Assembly: GCF_004152935.1 (NCBI RefSeq)
Contig: NZ_SETE01000010.1
Location: 1-64,000 of the forward strand
Source of the DNA: Brumimicrobium glaciale
Lineage (GTDB): Bacteria > Bacteroidota > Bacteroidia > Flavobacteriales_D > Crocinitomicaceae
Direction of reading: 5' to 3'
Length of the DNA stretch: 64,000 nucleotides
Positions 34,992-45,383 of this stretch are shown here, piece by piece (position 1 is the stretch's first letter; each line of letters starts with the position of its first letter). The position numbers were made by a program, and so were the translations under genes. The notes under the pieces were generated by a model. The model was not told the origin of the DNA. It did no database searches and saw only the letters and a list, made by a program, of their open reading frames with translations.

Positions 34992-37598
34992 TTATTCTTC
35001 TGTAGTATCATTTTCTGTGCCATCTTCTTCTGGAGCATCAGGATTTTCAGTGTCGATATCTTCTGAATCAACAACACCTCCCTCAACAATCTCTCCGTCA
35101 ACGATTTCACCTTCAATAATTTCTACATCATCTTCTTTCGGCACTTTTGCAACAGCAGCAATTTCACCACCTTTTGAAAGGTTGATTACTTTCACACCTT
35201 GTGCAGCACGACCCATAACTCGAATCTGATCTACTCTTGAACGAATTGTAATTCCACGTTTAGTGATAATCATTAAATCATCATCGTCTGTTACATTCAA
35301 AATAGCAATAAGATCACCTGTTTTTTCAGTAACAGAAAGTGTTTTCACACCTTTTCCACCACGGTTAGTAACACGGTAAATTGGATCTCCAGTTTCCGGA
35401 TCATTAAAGAACGAACGTTTTCCATAACCATTTTCAGAAACAACTAAAATACTGTTCTCACTATCTGGCTCCAAACAAATCATTCCAATAACTTCGTCAT
35501 TTTCTGGTCTGCTCATTTTAACACCTTTCACTCCTATTGAGTTTCTTCCTACGGTTCTCACAGTAGACTCATTGAAACGAATTGCGTATCCTGATCTTTT
35601 CGCCAAGATAATTTCTTGTTTACCATTAGTCAATTTAGCGCTTAATAATTCATCACCTTCATTGATATTAATAGCGTTGATACCATTAGAACGTGGTCGA
35701 GAATAAGCTTCTAACTTCGTTTTTTTAATGATACCTTTCTTAGTACACATTATGATAAAGTTATTATCAACATACTCTTCATTCGTTAAATCTTCAACGT
35801 TGATGTATGCTTTAATCTTATCGTCTTGTTCTATATTGATCAAGTTTTGAATCGCTCTACCTTTAGAAGTTTTACTTCCTTCAGGAACTTCAAATACACG
35901 CATCCAGAAACATTTACCTTTTTCAGTAAATACCATCAAGTAGTTGTGATTTGTAGCAACAAAAATTGTCTCTAAGAAATCTTTATCTCTAGTAGTCGAA
36001 CCTTTTGAGCCCGTTCCACCTCTATTTTGAACTTTGTATTCGCTTAAACTAGTACGTTTAATATAACCTGCATGAGAAATTGTTACAACAACTTCATCAT
36101 CTGGTATTAAATCCTCAATTCTCATTTCTGAAGCTGAGTATTCAATAATAGAACGACGCTCATCACCGTATTTCTCACGAATGTATTCTAATTCTTCTCT
36201 AATAATTGCCATTCTGCGTGACTCATTAGCAAGAATATCTTTTAAATCAGTAATAGTTATCATCAACTCAGCATATTCAGCTCTTAGCTTGTCCTGCTCA
36301 AGTCCTGTTAACTGTCTCAATCGCATTTCTACAATCGCACGTGACTGTAAATCTGAAAGTTCGAAACGTTTGATTAAGTTCTCTCTTGCTTCGTCTGGAC
36401 TGTTTGATGCACGAATGATTTTAATTACTTCATCGATATTATCAGATGCAATAATTAATCCCTCTAATAGGTGTGCTCTTTCTTCTGCCTTACGCAATTC
36501 ATATTTCGTTCTTCTAACAATCACTTCGTGACGGAAAGCAACGAATTTCTCAATCATTTGTTTTAGGTTCAACAACTCAGGTCGACCATCAACCAAACAA
36601 ATGTTATTCACTGAAAATGAAGTTTGTAACGCAGTAAACTTAAACAATTTGTTTAACACTACGTTAGGAATTGCATCACGTTTCAATTCATAAACAATAC
36701 GCAAACCATTTCGGTCAGATTCATCACGGATATCAGTAATCCCTTCAATTCTTCCCTCGTTTACCATATCAGCGGTCTTCTTAATCATATCCGCCTTGTT
36801 CACTTGATAAGGAACTTCAGACACAACGATATGCTCGCGACCGTGTTTATTTTCTTCGATTATCGCTTTTGCACGAATAACAATTCGTCCTTTTCCAGTT
36901 TCAAAAGCTGACTTAACTCCATCATAACCGTAAATGATTCCTCCAGTAGGGAAATCAGGTGCAGTGATGTACTTCATTAAACCTTCAATGTCGATATCTT
37001 TATCATCAACGTACGCAATTGTCCCGTTGATTACCTCAGTTAAGTTGTGGGGCGCCATATTTGTCGCCATCCCAACTGCAATACCACTTGCACCATTAAT
37101 TAAAAGGTTGGGTACTTTAGTAGGTAAAACTGTAGGTTCTGTTAAACTATCATCAAAGTTAGGTACGAAATCAACTGTTTCTTTGTCGAGGTCACCCAAC
37201 ATTTCTTCAGATATCTTTCTTAATCGTGCCTCAGTATAACGCATTGCGGCTGGACTATCTCCATCCATTGACCCGAAGTTACCTTGTCCATCTACTAAAG
37301 GATAACGCAAGGACCAATATTGAGCCATACGCACCATTGTATCATAAACTGAACTATCTCCATGCGGGTGATACTTACCTAATACCTCACCAACGATTCT
37401 CGCTGATTTTTTATGTGCTTTGTTGGAGTAAACTCCTAAATCTTGCATTCCGTAAAGCACACGTCTATGTACTGGTTTAAATCCATCACGTACATCTGGA
37501 AGAGCACGCGAAACAATTACTGACATCGAGTAATCGATGTAAGCGGATTTCATTTCATCTTCGATATTAATCTTAATGATTCTTTCTCCTTCTGCCAT
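34992..37598 (-). CDS. gyrA: DNA gyrase subunit A
   Basis: The 868-aa subunit carries the breakage-reunion domain with catalytic Tyr121 in [10 protein letters not shown] and a C-terminal set of beta-pinwheel blades, ending in a long acidic tail ([15 protein letters not shown]). The quinolone-determining segment [11 protein letters not shown] has Ser82 and Asp86 in place of E. coli Ser83 and Asp87, i.e. the sensitive-type residues. The ATG at 37598 gives the usual [17 protein letters not shown] start. Divergent from clpC. GyrB is not in the window. Confidence 0.98.
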   Translation of the reverse strand: MAEGERIIKINIEDEMKSAYIDYSMSVIVSRALPDVRDGFKPVHRRVLYGMQDLGVYSNKAHKKSARIVGEVLGKYHPHGDSSVYDTMVRMAQYWSLRYPLVDGQGNFGSMDGDSPAAMRYTEARLRKISEEMLGDLDKETVDFVPNFDDSLTEPTVLPTKVPNLLINGASGIAVGMATNMAPHNLTEVINGTIAYVDDKDIDIEGLMKYITAPDFPTGGIIYGYDGVKSAFETGKGRIVIRAKAIIEENKHGREHIVVSEVPYQVNKADMIKKTADMVNEGRIEGITDIRDESDRNGLRIVYELKRDAIPNVVLNKLFKFTALQTSFSVNNICLVDGRPELLNLKQMIEKFVAFRHEVIVRRTKYELRKAEERAHLLEGLIIASDNIDEVIKIIRASNSPDEARENLIKRFELSDLQSRAIVEMRLRQLTGLEQDKLRAEYAELMITITDLKDILANESRRMAIIREELEYIREKYGDERRSIIEYSASEMRIEDLIPDDEVVVTISHAGYIKRTSLSEYKVQNRGGTGSKGSTTRDKDFLETIFVATNHNYLMVFTEKGKCFWMRVFEVPEGSKTSKGRAIQNLINIEQDDKIKAYINVEDLTNEEYVDNNFIIMCTKKGIIKKTKLEAYSRPRSNGINAININEGDELLSAKLTNGKQEIILAKRSGYAIRFNESTVRTVGRNSIGVKGVKMSRPENDEVIGMICLEPDSENSILVVSENGYGKRSFFNDPETGDPIYRVTNRGGKGVKTLSVTEKTGDLIAILNVTDDDDLMIITKRGITIRSRVDQIRVMGRAAQGVKVINLSKGGEIAAVAKVPKEDDVEIIEGEIVDGEIVEGGVVDSEDIDTENPDAPEEDGTENDTTEE

Positions 37599-37618
37599 CT
37601 TGTCATTTAATTTATTAC

Positions 37619-37637
37619 TGCACGAAAGTTGCGTGCA
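37619..37637. other. Short hairpin in the gyrA leader
   Basis: TGCACG and CGTGCA pair around a 7-base loop. It lies between the gyrA promoter box and the start codon, so it would be in the gyrA leader RNA. Any regulatory role is inference. Confidence 0.3.
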
Positions 37638-37647
37638 TAAGAATCCC

Positions 37648-37655
37648 CGAAAATA
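37648..37655 (-). promoter_or_regulatory. gyrA promoter (TTG, 20 bp, TATTTTCG)
   Basis: On the minus strand TATTTTCG (one base off TAnnTTTG) is preceded by a TTG 20 bases upstream, the spacing known for Bacteroidota primary sigma promoters. It lies 50 bases before the gyrA ATG. Confidence 0.55.
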
Positions 37656-37755
37656 AGGATTTAAATCAAGTTAGGCAACAGTGATTTTATAAATTATAAA
37701 CAAAATCCTGTGAATAATTGTGAAGAACTTAAACCATTCTCTTGTTAAATCGTTT

Positions 37756-37763
37756 TATTTTTG
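37756..37763 (+). promoter_or_regulatory. -7 box TATTTTTG of clpC
   Basis: An exact TAnnTTTG match 57 bases upstream of the preferred clpC ATG at 37821. A TTG at the expected distance is not seen. Confidence 0.5.
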
Positions 37764-37820
37764 AAAGTGTTAATTATCTAGCAAGTGAGCAACACAAAAT
37801 TTATGTATATTCGTAAAACT

Positions 37821-40373
37821 ATGGAAGCAAAATTTTCGCCAAGAGTAAAAGACGTTATCAATTTCAGTCGTGAGGAAGCCTTACGTCTTGGGAATGATTA
37901 TATAGGCGTTGAACACCTACTGCTTGGTCTTATTCGTGAAGGAGAAGGCTTGGGCATTCGTGTATTGAAAGAATTTAATTTAGATTTAGAACAGATACGG
38001 TATCAAATAGAATCGTACCTAAATAAGTCAACTAATAACGCAGCTAAAGATTTGACCAATATCCCATTGGTTAAACAAGCTGAGAAAGTATTGAAAATCA
38101 CATATCTGGAAGCAAAACTATTCAAGAGTCCAGTAATTGGAACGGAACATTTGTTGTTGTCTATATTAAAGGACGAAAACAATGTTGCTTGCAGAACTTT
38201 GAATAGATATGGAGTAATTTATGACAACATTAAAGACGAAATTGAAGCTATGTTAGAAGAAAATAATCCGAGAGCGGAATTCCCTGGAACTGGAGACGGA
38301 GGTGGAGATGCTGGATTTGCAGGTGGAGCTGGACCAACTGGTGGAGCTAGAAAATCTGGAGATACAAAATCAAAAACTCCTGTGCTTGACAATTTCGGTA
38401 GAGATTTAACAAAACTCGCTGAGAATGATCAATTAGATCCAATTGTAGGAAGAGAAAAAGAAATTGAACGTGTAAGTCAAATCTTATCGCGTAGAAAAAA
38501 GAACAATCCTATCCTTATAGGTGAACCTGGTGTTGGTAAAAGTGCCATCGCTGAAGGTTTGGCCTTGAGAATCGTACAACGTAAAGTTTCGCGTGTATTG
38601 TTCGATAAAAGAATTGTGTCGTTAGATTTAGCTTCACTTGTTGCGGGAACTAAGTACCGTGGACAATTTGAAGAACGTATGAAAGCGGTAATGGCAGAAA
38701 TAGAAAAGAACAGAGATGTTATTCTATTTATTGATGAAATTCATACTATAGTTGGTGCTGGTGGAGCAAGCGGATCTTTGGATGCGTCAAATATGTTCAA
38801 ACCTGCTTTAGCAAGAGGAGAACTTCAAGCAATTGGAGCAACTACGCTAGATGAATACCGTCAGCATATCGAAAAAGATGGGGCTTTAGAGCGTCGTTTC
38901 CAAAAAGTATTGGTTGAACCAACAACTGCTGAAGAAACAATTGAAATTTTAAATAACATTAAGGAGCGTTATGAAGATCACCACAGTGTGACTTATACGC
39001 CAGAAGCGATTAAAGCTTGTGTTTCTTTAACGGATAGATATATTTCTGATCGTCACTTGCCGGATAAAGCCATTGACGCATTAGATGAAGTAGGTTCTCG
39101 TGTTCACTTAACGAACATTAATGTACCGAAGCAAATTATCGAAATCGAAGGAAAGATTGAAGAAATTAAAGACAAGAAAAATGATGTAATTAAATCTCAG
39201 CAATATGAAAAAGCTGCTGAATTACGTGATTCTGAAAAGAAACTTCAAGATCAATTAGAAGAAGAGAAATTAAAGTGGGAAGAAGATACTAAAAACCATA
39301 AAGTAACGGTTACAGAGGAAAACGTTGCAGATGTTGTTGCTATGATGACCGGAATTCCTGTTCAGCGTATCGCTGAGAAAGAAAGCGGTAAACTGGCAAA
39401 AATGTATGACGAAGTGAGAAGTCAAATCATTGGTCAAGATGAAGCTGTTTCAAAAGTTGTGAAAGCAATTCAAAGAAACCGCGCCGGATTGAAAGATCCA
39501 AACAAACCAATTGGTTCATTCTTCTTCTTAGGGCCAACCGGAGTTGGTAAAACTTTATTGGCAAAAGTATTGGCCAGACAAATGTTCGATTCAGAAGACG
39601 CTTTAATTAGAGTGGATATGTCTGAATACATGGAGAAATTCTCTATCTCTCGTTTAGTTGGAGCACCTCCAGGATACGTAGGATATGAAGAAGGTGGTCA
39701 ATTAACTGAAAAAGTAAGAAGAAAGCCCTACTCTATTATTCTATTAGATGAGATTGAAAAAGCGCATCCTGATGTGTTCAATATTTTGCTTCAAGCATTA
39801 GATGAAGGTCACATGACGGATGGTTTGGGTCGTAAAATTGACTTTAAAAACACAATCATCATTATGACTTCAAATATTGGAGCAAGACAATTGCAAGATT
39901 TTGGAACCGGTGTAGGATTTGGAACTGCAGCGAAATTAACTGCTACGGACGATGATCAAAAATCAGTTATCCAAAGTGCATTACGTAAAGCATTCTCTCC
40001 AGAATTCTTAAACCGTGTTGATGATATGATTATGTTTAAATCACTTGAACGTGCTGATATTCATAAAATCATTGATTTGGAGTTGGTACATTTGTACAAA
40101 AGAATCAATAACTTAGGTTATCAAATCGAGTTAGACAAAGATTCAAAAGACTTTATTGTTGACAAAGGATATGATGCGAAATTTGGAGCTAGACCTTTGA
40201 GCCGCGCAATTCAAAAATATATTGAGGATCCTTTGGCAGAACAAATTATCAATGCTTCAATCAAAGAAGGTGATACCATCAAGATGACTTTAAACAAGGA
40301 AAAAGATGGTTTAGCAACTGAAGTGATTAAAGGAGAGAAAAAGGTGAATGATGCTAAAGAAGATGAAAAATAA
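37821..40373 (+). CDS. clpC: ClpC-type AAA+ protease ATPase
   Basis: Starting at the ATG 37821 the protein is 850 aa and begins MEAKFSPRVKDVINFSREEA, the family N-terminus; GTG and ATG codons further upstream (37785, 37803) would add a non-conserved extension. It has two Clp_N repeats, a Gly-rich linker, a first AAA domain (Walker A GEPGVGKSAIAEG, Walker B VILFIDEIH), a UVR-like coiled insert (QYEKAAELRDSEKK), and a second AAA domain (GPTGVGKTLLAK, SIILLDEIEKAH). It should unfold substrates for ClpP; ClpP is not in the window. A small terminator follows. Confidence 0.96.
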   Translation: MEAKFSPRVKDVINFSREEALRLGNDYIGVEHLLLGLIREGEGLGIRVLKEFNLDLEQIRYQIESYLNKSTNNAAKDLTNIPLVKQAEKVLKITYLEAKLFKSPVIGTEHLLLSILKDENNVACRTLNRYGVIYDNIKDEIEAMLEENNPRAEFPGTGDGGGDAGFAGGAGPTGGARKSGDTKSKTPVLDNFGRDLTKLAENDQLDPIVGREKEIERVSQILSRRKKNNPILIGEPGVGKSAIAEGLALRIVQRKVSRVLFDKRIVSLDLASLVAGTKYRGQFEERMKAVMAEIEKNRDVILFIDEIHTIVGAGGASGSLDASNMFKPALARGELQAIGATTLDEYRQHIEKDGALERRFQKVLVEPTTAEETIEILNNIKERYEDHHSVTYTPEAIKACVSLTDRYISDRHLPDKAIDALDEVGSRVHLTNINVPKQIIEIEGKIEEIKDKKNDVIKSQQYEKAAELRDSEKKLQDQLEEEKLKWEEDTKNHKVTVTEENVADVVAMMTGIPVQRIAEKESGKLAKMYDEVRSQIIGQDEAVSKVVKAIQRNRAGLKDPNKPIGSFFFLGPTGVGKTLLAKVLARQMFDSEDALIRVDMSEYMEKFSISRLVGAPPGYVGYEEGGQLTEKVRRKPYSIILLDEIEKAHPDVFNILLQALDEGHMTDGLGRKIDFKNTIIIMTSNIGARQLQDFGTGVGFGTAAKLTATDDDQKSVIQSALRKAFSPEFLNRVDDMIMFKSLERADIHKIIDLELVHLYKRINNLGYQIELDKDSKDFIVDKGYDAKFGARPLSRAIQKYIEDPLAEQIINASIKEGDTIKMTLNKEKDGLATEVIKGEKKVNDAKEDEK

Positions 40374-40392
40374 ATTTTAATATTTGAAAAAT

Positions 40393-40426
40393 AAAGGGGG
40401 TATTTATATGCTCCCTTTTTTATTTT
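40393..40426 (+). terminator. Probable terminator of clpC
   Basis: AAAGGG (40393-40398) pairs with CCCTTT (40413-40418) around a 14-base loop, with a T-rich tail. It lies 20 bases after the stop and just before the next start codon. Confidence 0.6.
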
Positions 40427-40433
40427 AATAAAC

Positions 40434-41303
40434 ATGAAAAAAATATCTTTATTTCTATTGTTTGCTATCTCGACCAGTAGCTATCAAGCGCAGGTTAATC
40501 CGAGTTTAGTAAATATTCCTCATGAAGTTTTTGTAAATGATGGAAAAAGTGATTTTAATAAAATACTTTCTCAAGATGCTTCAATTGAAGAAAAAGTTAA
40601 AACACTTCACAGTTTTAATGAGTTGAGCCATGATTTGACTATTCAAACGAATAGTTTTAATGAATATTGGAAAAAATATAAGTCTCAATGGTTTTATATC
40701 TCTTTTAATAAACAGCAAAAACCATTGCTCTTGTTTAAAGGATTGAAAAACGACGTTGACGAAAGAGAATATGTGGAGATTTTTGATCTTGAAAAAGACA
40801 GAAATTATCGCGGACTTTTCAGTGATGTAGGTGTTTTATTAGCTTATAAAATACATCCATTAACAAGCGAAGTTATTTTATATGTGCACAAATATCCGTG
40901 TTGCAAAAGTGCGAGTCATAACATTTATCGACTCAGAAGAGTTGAAGAGGGGCTTAAAATAAACGATCGCTTTTTTGTGGGAAGAGATTCAGGTGATATG
41001 GTGGGACCTTTCTTTCCAAAGAAAGTAGAATTTTCAGATAAATATTATAAGCTAGGTAAAAAAACAGAAGTGCGTTGGTCCCCAGAAGTGGTAGAGGAAA
41101 ATGCTTTTAAAGACTGGGCAGAAACCAATTTAATTATTCATTACAATGAAGGAGCCTTATATAAAATATTATATGAGAAAAATGATTGGCAATTTGTCGT
41201 GTTTTTTAATGGTATTGCTGAAGAGCAAAGTAGAGTTTTGAACTATACAAACTTCAAAAACAAAGGGGTTTATGGTTGGATTAAGGTGAAGAACACGAAT
41301 TAG
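40434..41303 (+). CDS. Secreted protein of unknown function
   Basis: The 289-aa product has a signal peptide (ISLFLLFAISTSSYQA, cut before QVNPS). The mature chain is polar, with strand-like blocks (WFYISFNKQQKPLLLF, DWQFVVFFNGIAEEQS) and a Cys pair in HKYPCCKSASHNIYRL. The end resembles an SH3-like strand set (NKGVYGWIKVK), but this is weak. It starts a plus-strand set of genes leading to cca. No family recognised. Confidence 0.7.
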   Translation: MKKISLFLLFAISTSSYQAQVNPSLVNIPHEVFVNDGKSDFNKILSQDASIEEKVKTLHSFNELSHDLTIQTNSFNEYWKKYKSQWFYISFNKQQKPLLLFKGLKNDVDEREYVEIFDLEKDRNYRGLFSDVGVLLAYKIHPLTSEVILYVHKYPCCKSASHNIYRLRRVEEGLKINDRFFVGRDSGDMVGPFFPKKVEFSDKYYKLGKKTEVRWSPEVVEENAFKDWAETNLIIHYNEGALYKILYEKNDWQFVVFFNGIAEEQSRVLNYTNFKNKGVYGWIKVKNTN

Positions 41304-41359
41304 TCTTTTGAGAAAACCGCAAAGAAACCTGAGTTTTAAAAATCAATAGACTGACCCTC

Positions 41360-41707
41360 ATGATTAAAGGAAAAATTGAAGTAATTAGAATAAATCAAAT
41401 GGTCAATTTTGGTCGTGGTATTAAGCTATTCATCAATAATGAAAAGGTTGCTAAAATTCAAGATGGAGAATCTCAAACATTTGAACTCAATCTAGGAGAA
41501 AATGAGATTTATGCTCAGATAGATTGGTTTAAAACCAATCCATTAAAAATTATTATTAAAGAAAATGAACTTTTTAGACTTGAATTAGGATCTAATCTTA
41601 AAGGGAAAAAGTTATTATTTAGCAATTACTCGCACTATTCCCTTTTCAAACGTTCAGAGTTTTTATACCTAAAACAGATTGATTCAGTAAAATCTTATGC
41701 CGAATAA
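41360..41707 (+). CDS. Small beta-rich protein of unknown function
   Basis: The 115-aa product has no signal peptide. The first 75 residues look like a PEGA-like beta-sandwich: IKLFINNEKVAKIQDGESQTF then LGENEIYAQIDWFKTNP, a pattern seen in small bacterial proteins that pair a displayed handle with a Lys-Ile-Asp-Trp strand. The C-terminal third is more basic (FKRSEFLYLKQ). The spacer of 72 bases to cca contains the cca promoter. Function unknown. Confidence 0.65.
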   Translation: MIKGKIEVIRINQMVNFGRGIKLFINNEKVAKIQDGESQTFELNLGENEIYAQIDWFKTNPLKIIIKENELFRLELGSNLKGKKLLFSNYSHYSLFKRSEFLYLKQIDSVKSYAE

Positions 41708-41763
41708 TCGAAGATATTACTCAGGTGAATAGGCATAAACTATCATTTTAACTAAAAGTCAAT

Positions 41764-41771
41764 TATATTTG
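41764..41771 (+). promoter_or_regulatory. -7 box TATATTTG of cca
   Basis: An exact TAnnTTTG match ending eight bases before the cca ATG (41780). Transcription would begin at or next to the start codon, suggesting a leaderless mRNA. Confidence 0.6.
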
Positions 41772-41779
41772 CACCCGAA

Positions 41780-43192
41780 ATGAAATTGAATTACAAAGAA
41801 AAGCTTAAACATCCCGTTTTTAAAGTCACACGAGACATTATCACCACAGAAGGTCTGGAATCTTATGTTATAGGTGGCTTCGTGAGAGATTTAATATTGG
41901 ATCGACCATCAAAGGATATCGATATTGTTGTTGTGGGCAATGGACTTGAATTAGCAGAAAAGGTCGCAGAAAAACTACGCGTTAAAAAAGTGACTACTTT
42001 CAAGTCATTTGGAACCGCACACTTCAATTATAAAGACCTTGACATTGAATTTGTTGGTGCGCGTAAGGAATCTTACCAAAGAGATTCAAGAAAGCCAATT
42101 GTTGAGGATGGAACACTAGATGAAGATCAAAAAAGAAGAGATTTCTCTATTAACGCATTGGCGTTGAGTTTACATGAAGATAATTTCGGAGATTTAATTG
42201 ATCCATTTAATGGAATTGAAGATTTGGAGAAGGGAATTATTCGTACACCACTCGATCCTGAAACAACCTACTCTGACGATCCATTGAGAATGTTGCGTGC
42301 CATTCGTTTTGCAACACAATTGGATTTTAAGATTGAAATCAAGAGCCTTAATGCGATTAAAGAAAATGCTGAACGGCTTTCAATTATTTCAGCAGAAAGA
42401 ATAAGTGAAGAACTCAATAAGATAATTTTGAGCGATACGCCTTCACGAGGATTCAAATTATTAAATTCAACTCACCTACTCCATCAGTTTTTTCCAGAAA
42501 TGGTAAATTTGTCAGGAGTTGAAACAATTAATGGACATTCACATAAAGATAATTTCTATCATACTTTAGAGGTGTTAGACAACATTGCTGAACATACCGA
42601 TGATTTATGGTTGAGATGGGCAGCGATAATGCATGATATTGCGAAGCCTCCAACAAAAAGGTACAATGAAAAAATTGGTTGGACATTTCACGGCCACGAA
42701 GATTTAGGAGCGAAAATGGTTCCTAAGATTTTTCGTCGGATGAAATTACCGATGGACCATAAAATGAAGTACGTACAGAAACTTGTACGTTTACATTTAC
42801 GTCCTATTTCCTTAGTAAAGGGTGATGTTACAGATTCAGCGATTCGCCGATTATTAAATGAAGCTGGCGATGACATTGAAGATTTAATGTTATTGTGTAA
42901 TGCGGATATAACTTCAAAAAATGACTTTAAAGTCAAGAAATACCGCAATAACTTCAAGAAAGTTGAAGAAAAATTAAAATCGGTTGAAGAAAAAGACAGT
43001 GTTCGTAATTTTCAACCACCAATAGATGGTCAATTAATCATGGAAACTTTTGATATAAAACCATGTGGAGAAATTGGAACAATTAAAAACAGAATAAAAG
43101 AAGCAATTTTAGAAGGAAAAATCCAAAACGACTATGAAGAAGCATTTCAAATGATGCTGAAATTAGGAGAAGAATTGGGTTTGAAGAGATAG
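41780..43192 (+). CDS. cca: CCA-adding tRNA nucleotidyltransferase with HD domain
   Basis: The 470-aa enzyme adds or repairs the 3'-CCA of tRNA. Signatures are YVIGGFVRDLIL and DIDIVVVG (catalytic Asp pair) in the head, the RRDFSINALAL block, the neck DDPLRMLRAIRFATQL, and a C-terminal HD phosphohydrolase domain (FYHTLEVLDNIAEHT, WAAIMHDIAKP). The HD form is common in Bacteroidota. A promoter box lies immediately upstream, and the pRiA4-like gene follows after 42 bases. Confidence 0.96.
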   Translation: MKLNYKEKLKHPVFKVTRDIITTEGLESYVIGGFVRDLILDRPSKDIDIVVVGNGLELAEKVAEKLRVKKVTTFKSFGTAHFNYKDLDIEFVGARKESYQRDSRKPIVEDGTLDEDQKRRDFSINALALSLHEDNFGDLIDPFNGIEDLEKGIIRTPLDPETTYSDDPLRMLRAIRFATQLDFKIEIKSLNAIKENAERLSIISAERISEELNKIILSDTPSRGFKLLNSTHLLHQFFPEMVNLSGVETINGHSHKDNFYHTLEVLDNIAEHTDDLWLRWAAIMHDIAKPPTKRYNEKIGWTFHGHEDLGAKMVPKIFRRMKLPMDHKMKYVQKLVRLHLRPISLVKGDVTDSAIRRLLNEAGDDIEDLMLLCNADITSKNDFKVKKYRNNFKKVEEKLKSVEEKDSVRNFQPPIDGQLIMETFDIKPCGEIGTIKNRIKEAILEGKIQNDYEEAFQMMLKLGEELGLKR

Positions 43193-43234
43193 AAAACTAT
43201 TAACTTTGTTGATTGTTCAATAGGAAACGATAAT

Positions 43235-43786
43235 ATGGCAGGACTTAAATTTAGAATATTACTCGATAGTGTTAAGAACACTGAAGTTTTTAGAGATATT
43301 TTAATCAATGATGATTTTAATTTTGAACATTTTTACAATACTATTTTAGATGCATTTGGGTTTTCAAATGATCAAATGGCGTCATTTTTTGTAAGTGACC
43401 AAGATTGGAATAAAGGAGAAGAGATTTCTTTGATGGATATGTCTTTTGGGCAAATCGATGAAGAAGAGGCTCCCGTAGAAATGAATTCTTTACAATTAAA
43501 AGAACGCATTTCTGATCCAAAACAACGTTTCATATTAGTTCACGACTTTTTATCAATGTGGATTTTCTTAATTGAATTGCACGAAATTACGGATGAAGAG
43601 GTTGAACATCCACAATTAATTCTAGAAGTTGGTGATATCCCTCAAGAAATGATGGATAAAGGCCATAAAAACTTGGAGAATATGAAATTTGAAACAGACC
43701 GTGATCCAAACGCAGAAGATTTTGACGACTTCGATGATGAATTTGGAAATGGTCAGTTTGACAATATTGACGATTACGATATTTAG
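43235..43786 (+). CDS. Plasmid pRiA4b ORF-3-like protein
   Basis: The 183-aa product starts MAGLKFRILLDSVKNTEVFRD, holds NFEHFYNTILDAFGF and ASFFVSDQDWNKGEEI, and ends in a very acidic tail (DDFDDEFGNGQFDNIDDYDI). This is the pRiA4 ORF-3 / IS1096 passenger TnpR family. The family name reflects old annotation of mobile elements; in Bacteroidota such genes are chromosomal and stable. No transposase or inverted ends are near, so it is not evidence of an insertion sequence. Spacing to cca and the methyltransferase suggests one transcript. Function unknown. Confidence 0.85.
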   Translation: MAGLKFRILLDSVKNTEVFRDILINDDFNFEHFYNTILDAFGFSNDQMASFFVSDQDWNKGEEISLMDMSFGQIDEEEAPVEMNSLQLKERISDPKQRFILVHDFLSMWIFLIELHEITDEEVEHPQLILEVGDIPQEMMDKGHKNLENMKFETDRDPNAEDFDDFDDEFGNGQFDNIDDYDI

Positions 43787-43801
43787 TTTAGCATAAATAA
43801 C

Positions 43802-44515
43802 ATGGATAAAAAAGACCCAATCGGTAAAGCAATATGGGATTATCATACCCATAACAGTCCTGAGGATATTGTTGTGGAATCTGATCTTATAGATGACGAC
43901 TTTTTACCTATCGACCATTTAATGCGTAATTTCGACGACTTTCCAAAGTTAGAAATTGCTGCCATGGAACATTGTACGGGAAGAATTCTTGATGTTGGCG
44001 CCGCAGCTGGTCCACATGCTAGATATTTACTCGAAAAAGGACATGATGTAACTACTTTAGAGGTAAGTCCGACTGCTTTGCGTTATTTAGAAGAAGTTTT
44101 TCCTAAAGCAACACACTACTCTACTCCAATACTTGATTTCAATACAGGTGAATACGATACCATTTTATTATTGATGAATGGAATTGGTTTAGCTGGCACA
44201 TTTAATGAAGTGACACCGTTTTTAAAACATGTAGCTTCGCTATTAGCTCCAGGCGGAAGTATTTTGTGCGATTCAACCGATGTTCAAAACGTTTTTGAAG
44301 ACGAAGAAGGAGCACTTTGGGTAGACCTAAACGCAAATTACTACGGGGAATTTAAATTCAATATGAAGTATAAAGATTCAGAAAGTGGCTGGTTCAATTG
44401 GGTTTACGTAGATGTAAAAAACCTTGAGAAATTTGCAAATGAAGCTGGCCTTGACTTGACTTTACTCGAAGATGATGAAAATTCATTTTTAGTCCAATTA
44501 AAAAAACAATTATGA
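43802..44515 (+). CDS. Class I SAM-dependent methyltransferase
   Basis: The 237-aa protein has a Rossmann SAM site RILDVGAAAGPHARYL followed by VTTLEVSPTALRYLEE and LLAPGGSILCDSTDV. The substrate is unknown. The N-terminal segment (IGKAIWDYHTHNSPEDIVVES) is typical of a small Bacteroidota methyltransferase group. Its TGA stop overlaps the ATG of the TraB gene (ATGA), so the two are coupled. Confidence 0.9.
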   Translation: MDKKDPIGKAIWDYHTHNSPEDIVVESDLIDDDFLPIDHLMRNFDDFPKLEIAAMEHCTGRILDVGAAAGPHARYLLEKGHDVTTLEVSPTALRYLEEVFPKATHYSTPILDFNTGEYDTILLLMNGIGLAGTFNEVTPFLKHVASLLAPGGSILCDSTDVQNVFEDEEGALWVDLNANYYGEFKFNMKYKDSESGWFNWVYVDVKNLEKFANEAGLDLTLLEDDENSFLVQLKKQL

Positions 44516-45381
44516 AAACGCTTTTAGTAATAATCTCTGCTCTTTTCTTTTCCATAAATTTTGGAATTGCTCAAGAAACGCCTACAAATTCTCTTTTATG
44601 GGAAGTAACAGGAAAAAAAGTTAAATCGCCATCTTACATTTTTGGAACAATGCACTTAATTCCAAATGATGATTTTTTATTTCCGGAGACATTGAAAGAT
44701 AAAGTTAAGGCTTCTGACATTTTAGTAATGGAAATTGGTGGTCTAGGAGAACAAATGAAAGCGATGAAATTAATGATGTTGGATTCTGGAACAATGTTCG
44801 ATTATTTCACAGAAGAACAGTTGGATTCAATTTTCACTTATACGAAAGAGAACCTTGGCTTTGAAGAAGCGCAAATGCGTATGGCTTTTGGAAAAATGAA
44901 ACCATTTGTTTTATTACAGTTATTTACAAAGGATGCTTTTGGAGAAAATCCACAGAGTTATGAAATGTCATTAGAGAAAATTGCAAAAGCCAATGAAATA
45001 GAGGTTTTAGGCTTGGAAACAATTGAGGAACAAATGGGTTTCATCGACAATTTGAGTTCAGACGATCAGGTAAATATGATCATGGAAGCTTTAAGATCAG
45101 GGGATGATGGAGAGGAAGAAATGAGAAAGTTAATTGATATTTATTTATCTCAAGACATCAATAAGATCCATAGTTTTGCTGTGAACTCAGATGTAAGTTC
45201 ACCTGAATTTGAAGAAGATTTCTTAAACAACAGGAATAAAAACTGGATTGCACCGATTAAGAAAATTATCAAGAAAAACAAAGCGTTTATTGCTGTTGGA
45301 GCCGCACATTTAGGCGGTCCAAATGGAGTAATCGAATTACTAAAAGCGGAAGGATATACTTTAACGCCTGCAAAACTATAA
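44512..45381 (+). CDS. TraB/GumN family protein
   Basis: The 289-aa product has a signal peptide (LLVIISALFFSINFGIA, cut before QETP). It carries the family block YIFGTMHLIPNDD (His at the proposed active site), an acidic helical middle, and the closing FIAVGAAHLGGPNGVIELL. TraB/GumN proteins are related to metal-dependent peptidases or hydrolases; catalysis is not established for this branch. Start codon overlaps the upstream methyltransferase stop; the FKBP gene follows after two bases. Confidence 0.9.
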   Translation: MKTLLVIISALFFSINFGIAQETPTNSLLWEVTGKKVKSPSYIFGTMHLIPNDDFLFPETLKDKVKASDILVMEIGGLGEQMKAMKLMMLDSGTMFDYFTEEQLDSIFTYTKENLGFEEAQMRMAFGKMKPFVLLQLFTKDAFGENPQSYEMSLEKIAKANEIEVLGLETIEEQMGFIDNLSSDDQVNMIMEALRSGDDGEEEMRKLIDIYLSQDINKIHSFAVNSDVSSPEFEEDFLNNRNKNWIAPIKKIIKKNKAFIAVGAAHLGGPNGVIELLKAEGYTLTPAKL

Positions 45382-45383
45382 TT

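Noticed and set aside
36181-36531. Antisense open frame inside gyrA
   Set aside because: It is a codon-bias shadow of gyrA, without a promoter or family features, like other antisense frames in ligA, clpC and degP.
34992-37598. Quinolone-resistance mutation in gyrA
   Set aside because: The determining residues are Ser82 and Asp86, the sensitive-type pair.
43235-43786. Insertion sequence remnant
   Set aside because: Only the family name points to mobile DNA; no transposase, inverted ends or target duplications are nearby.
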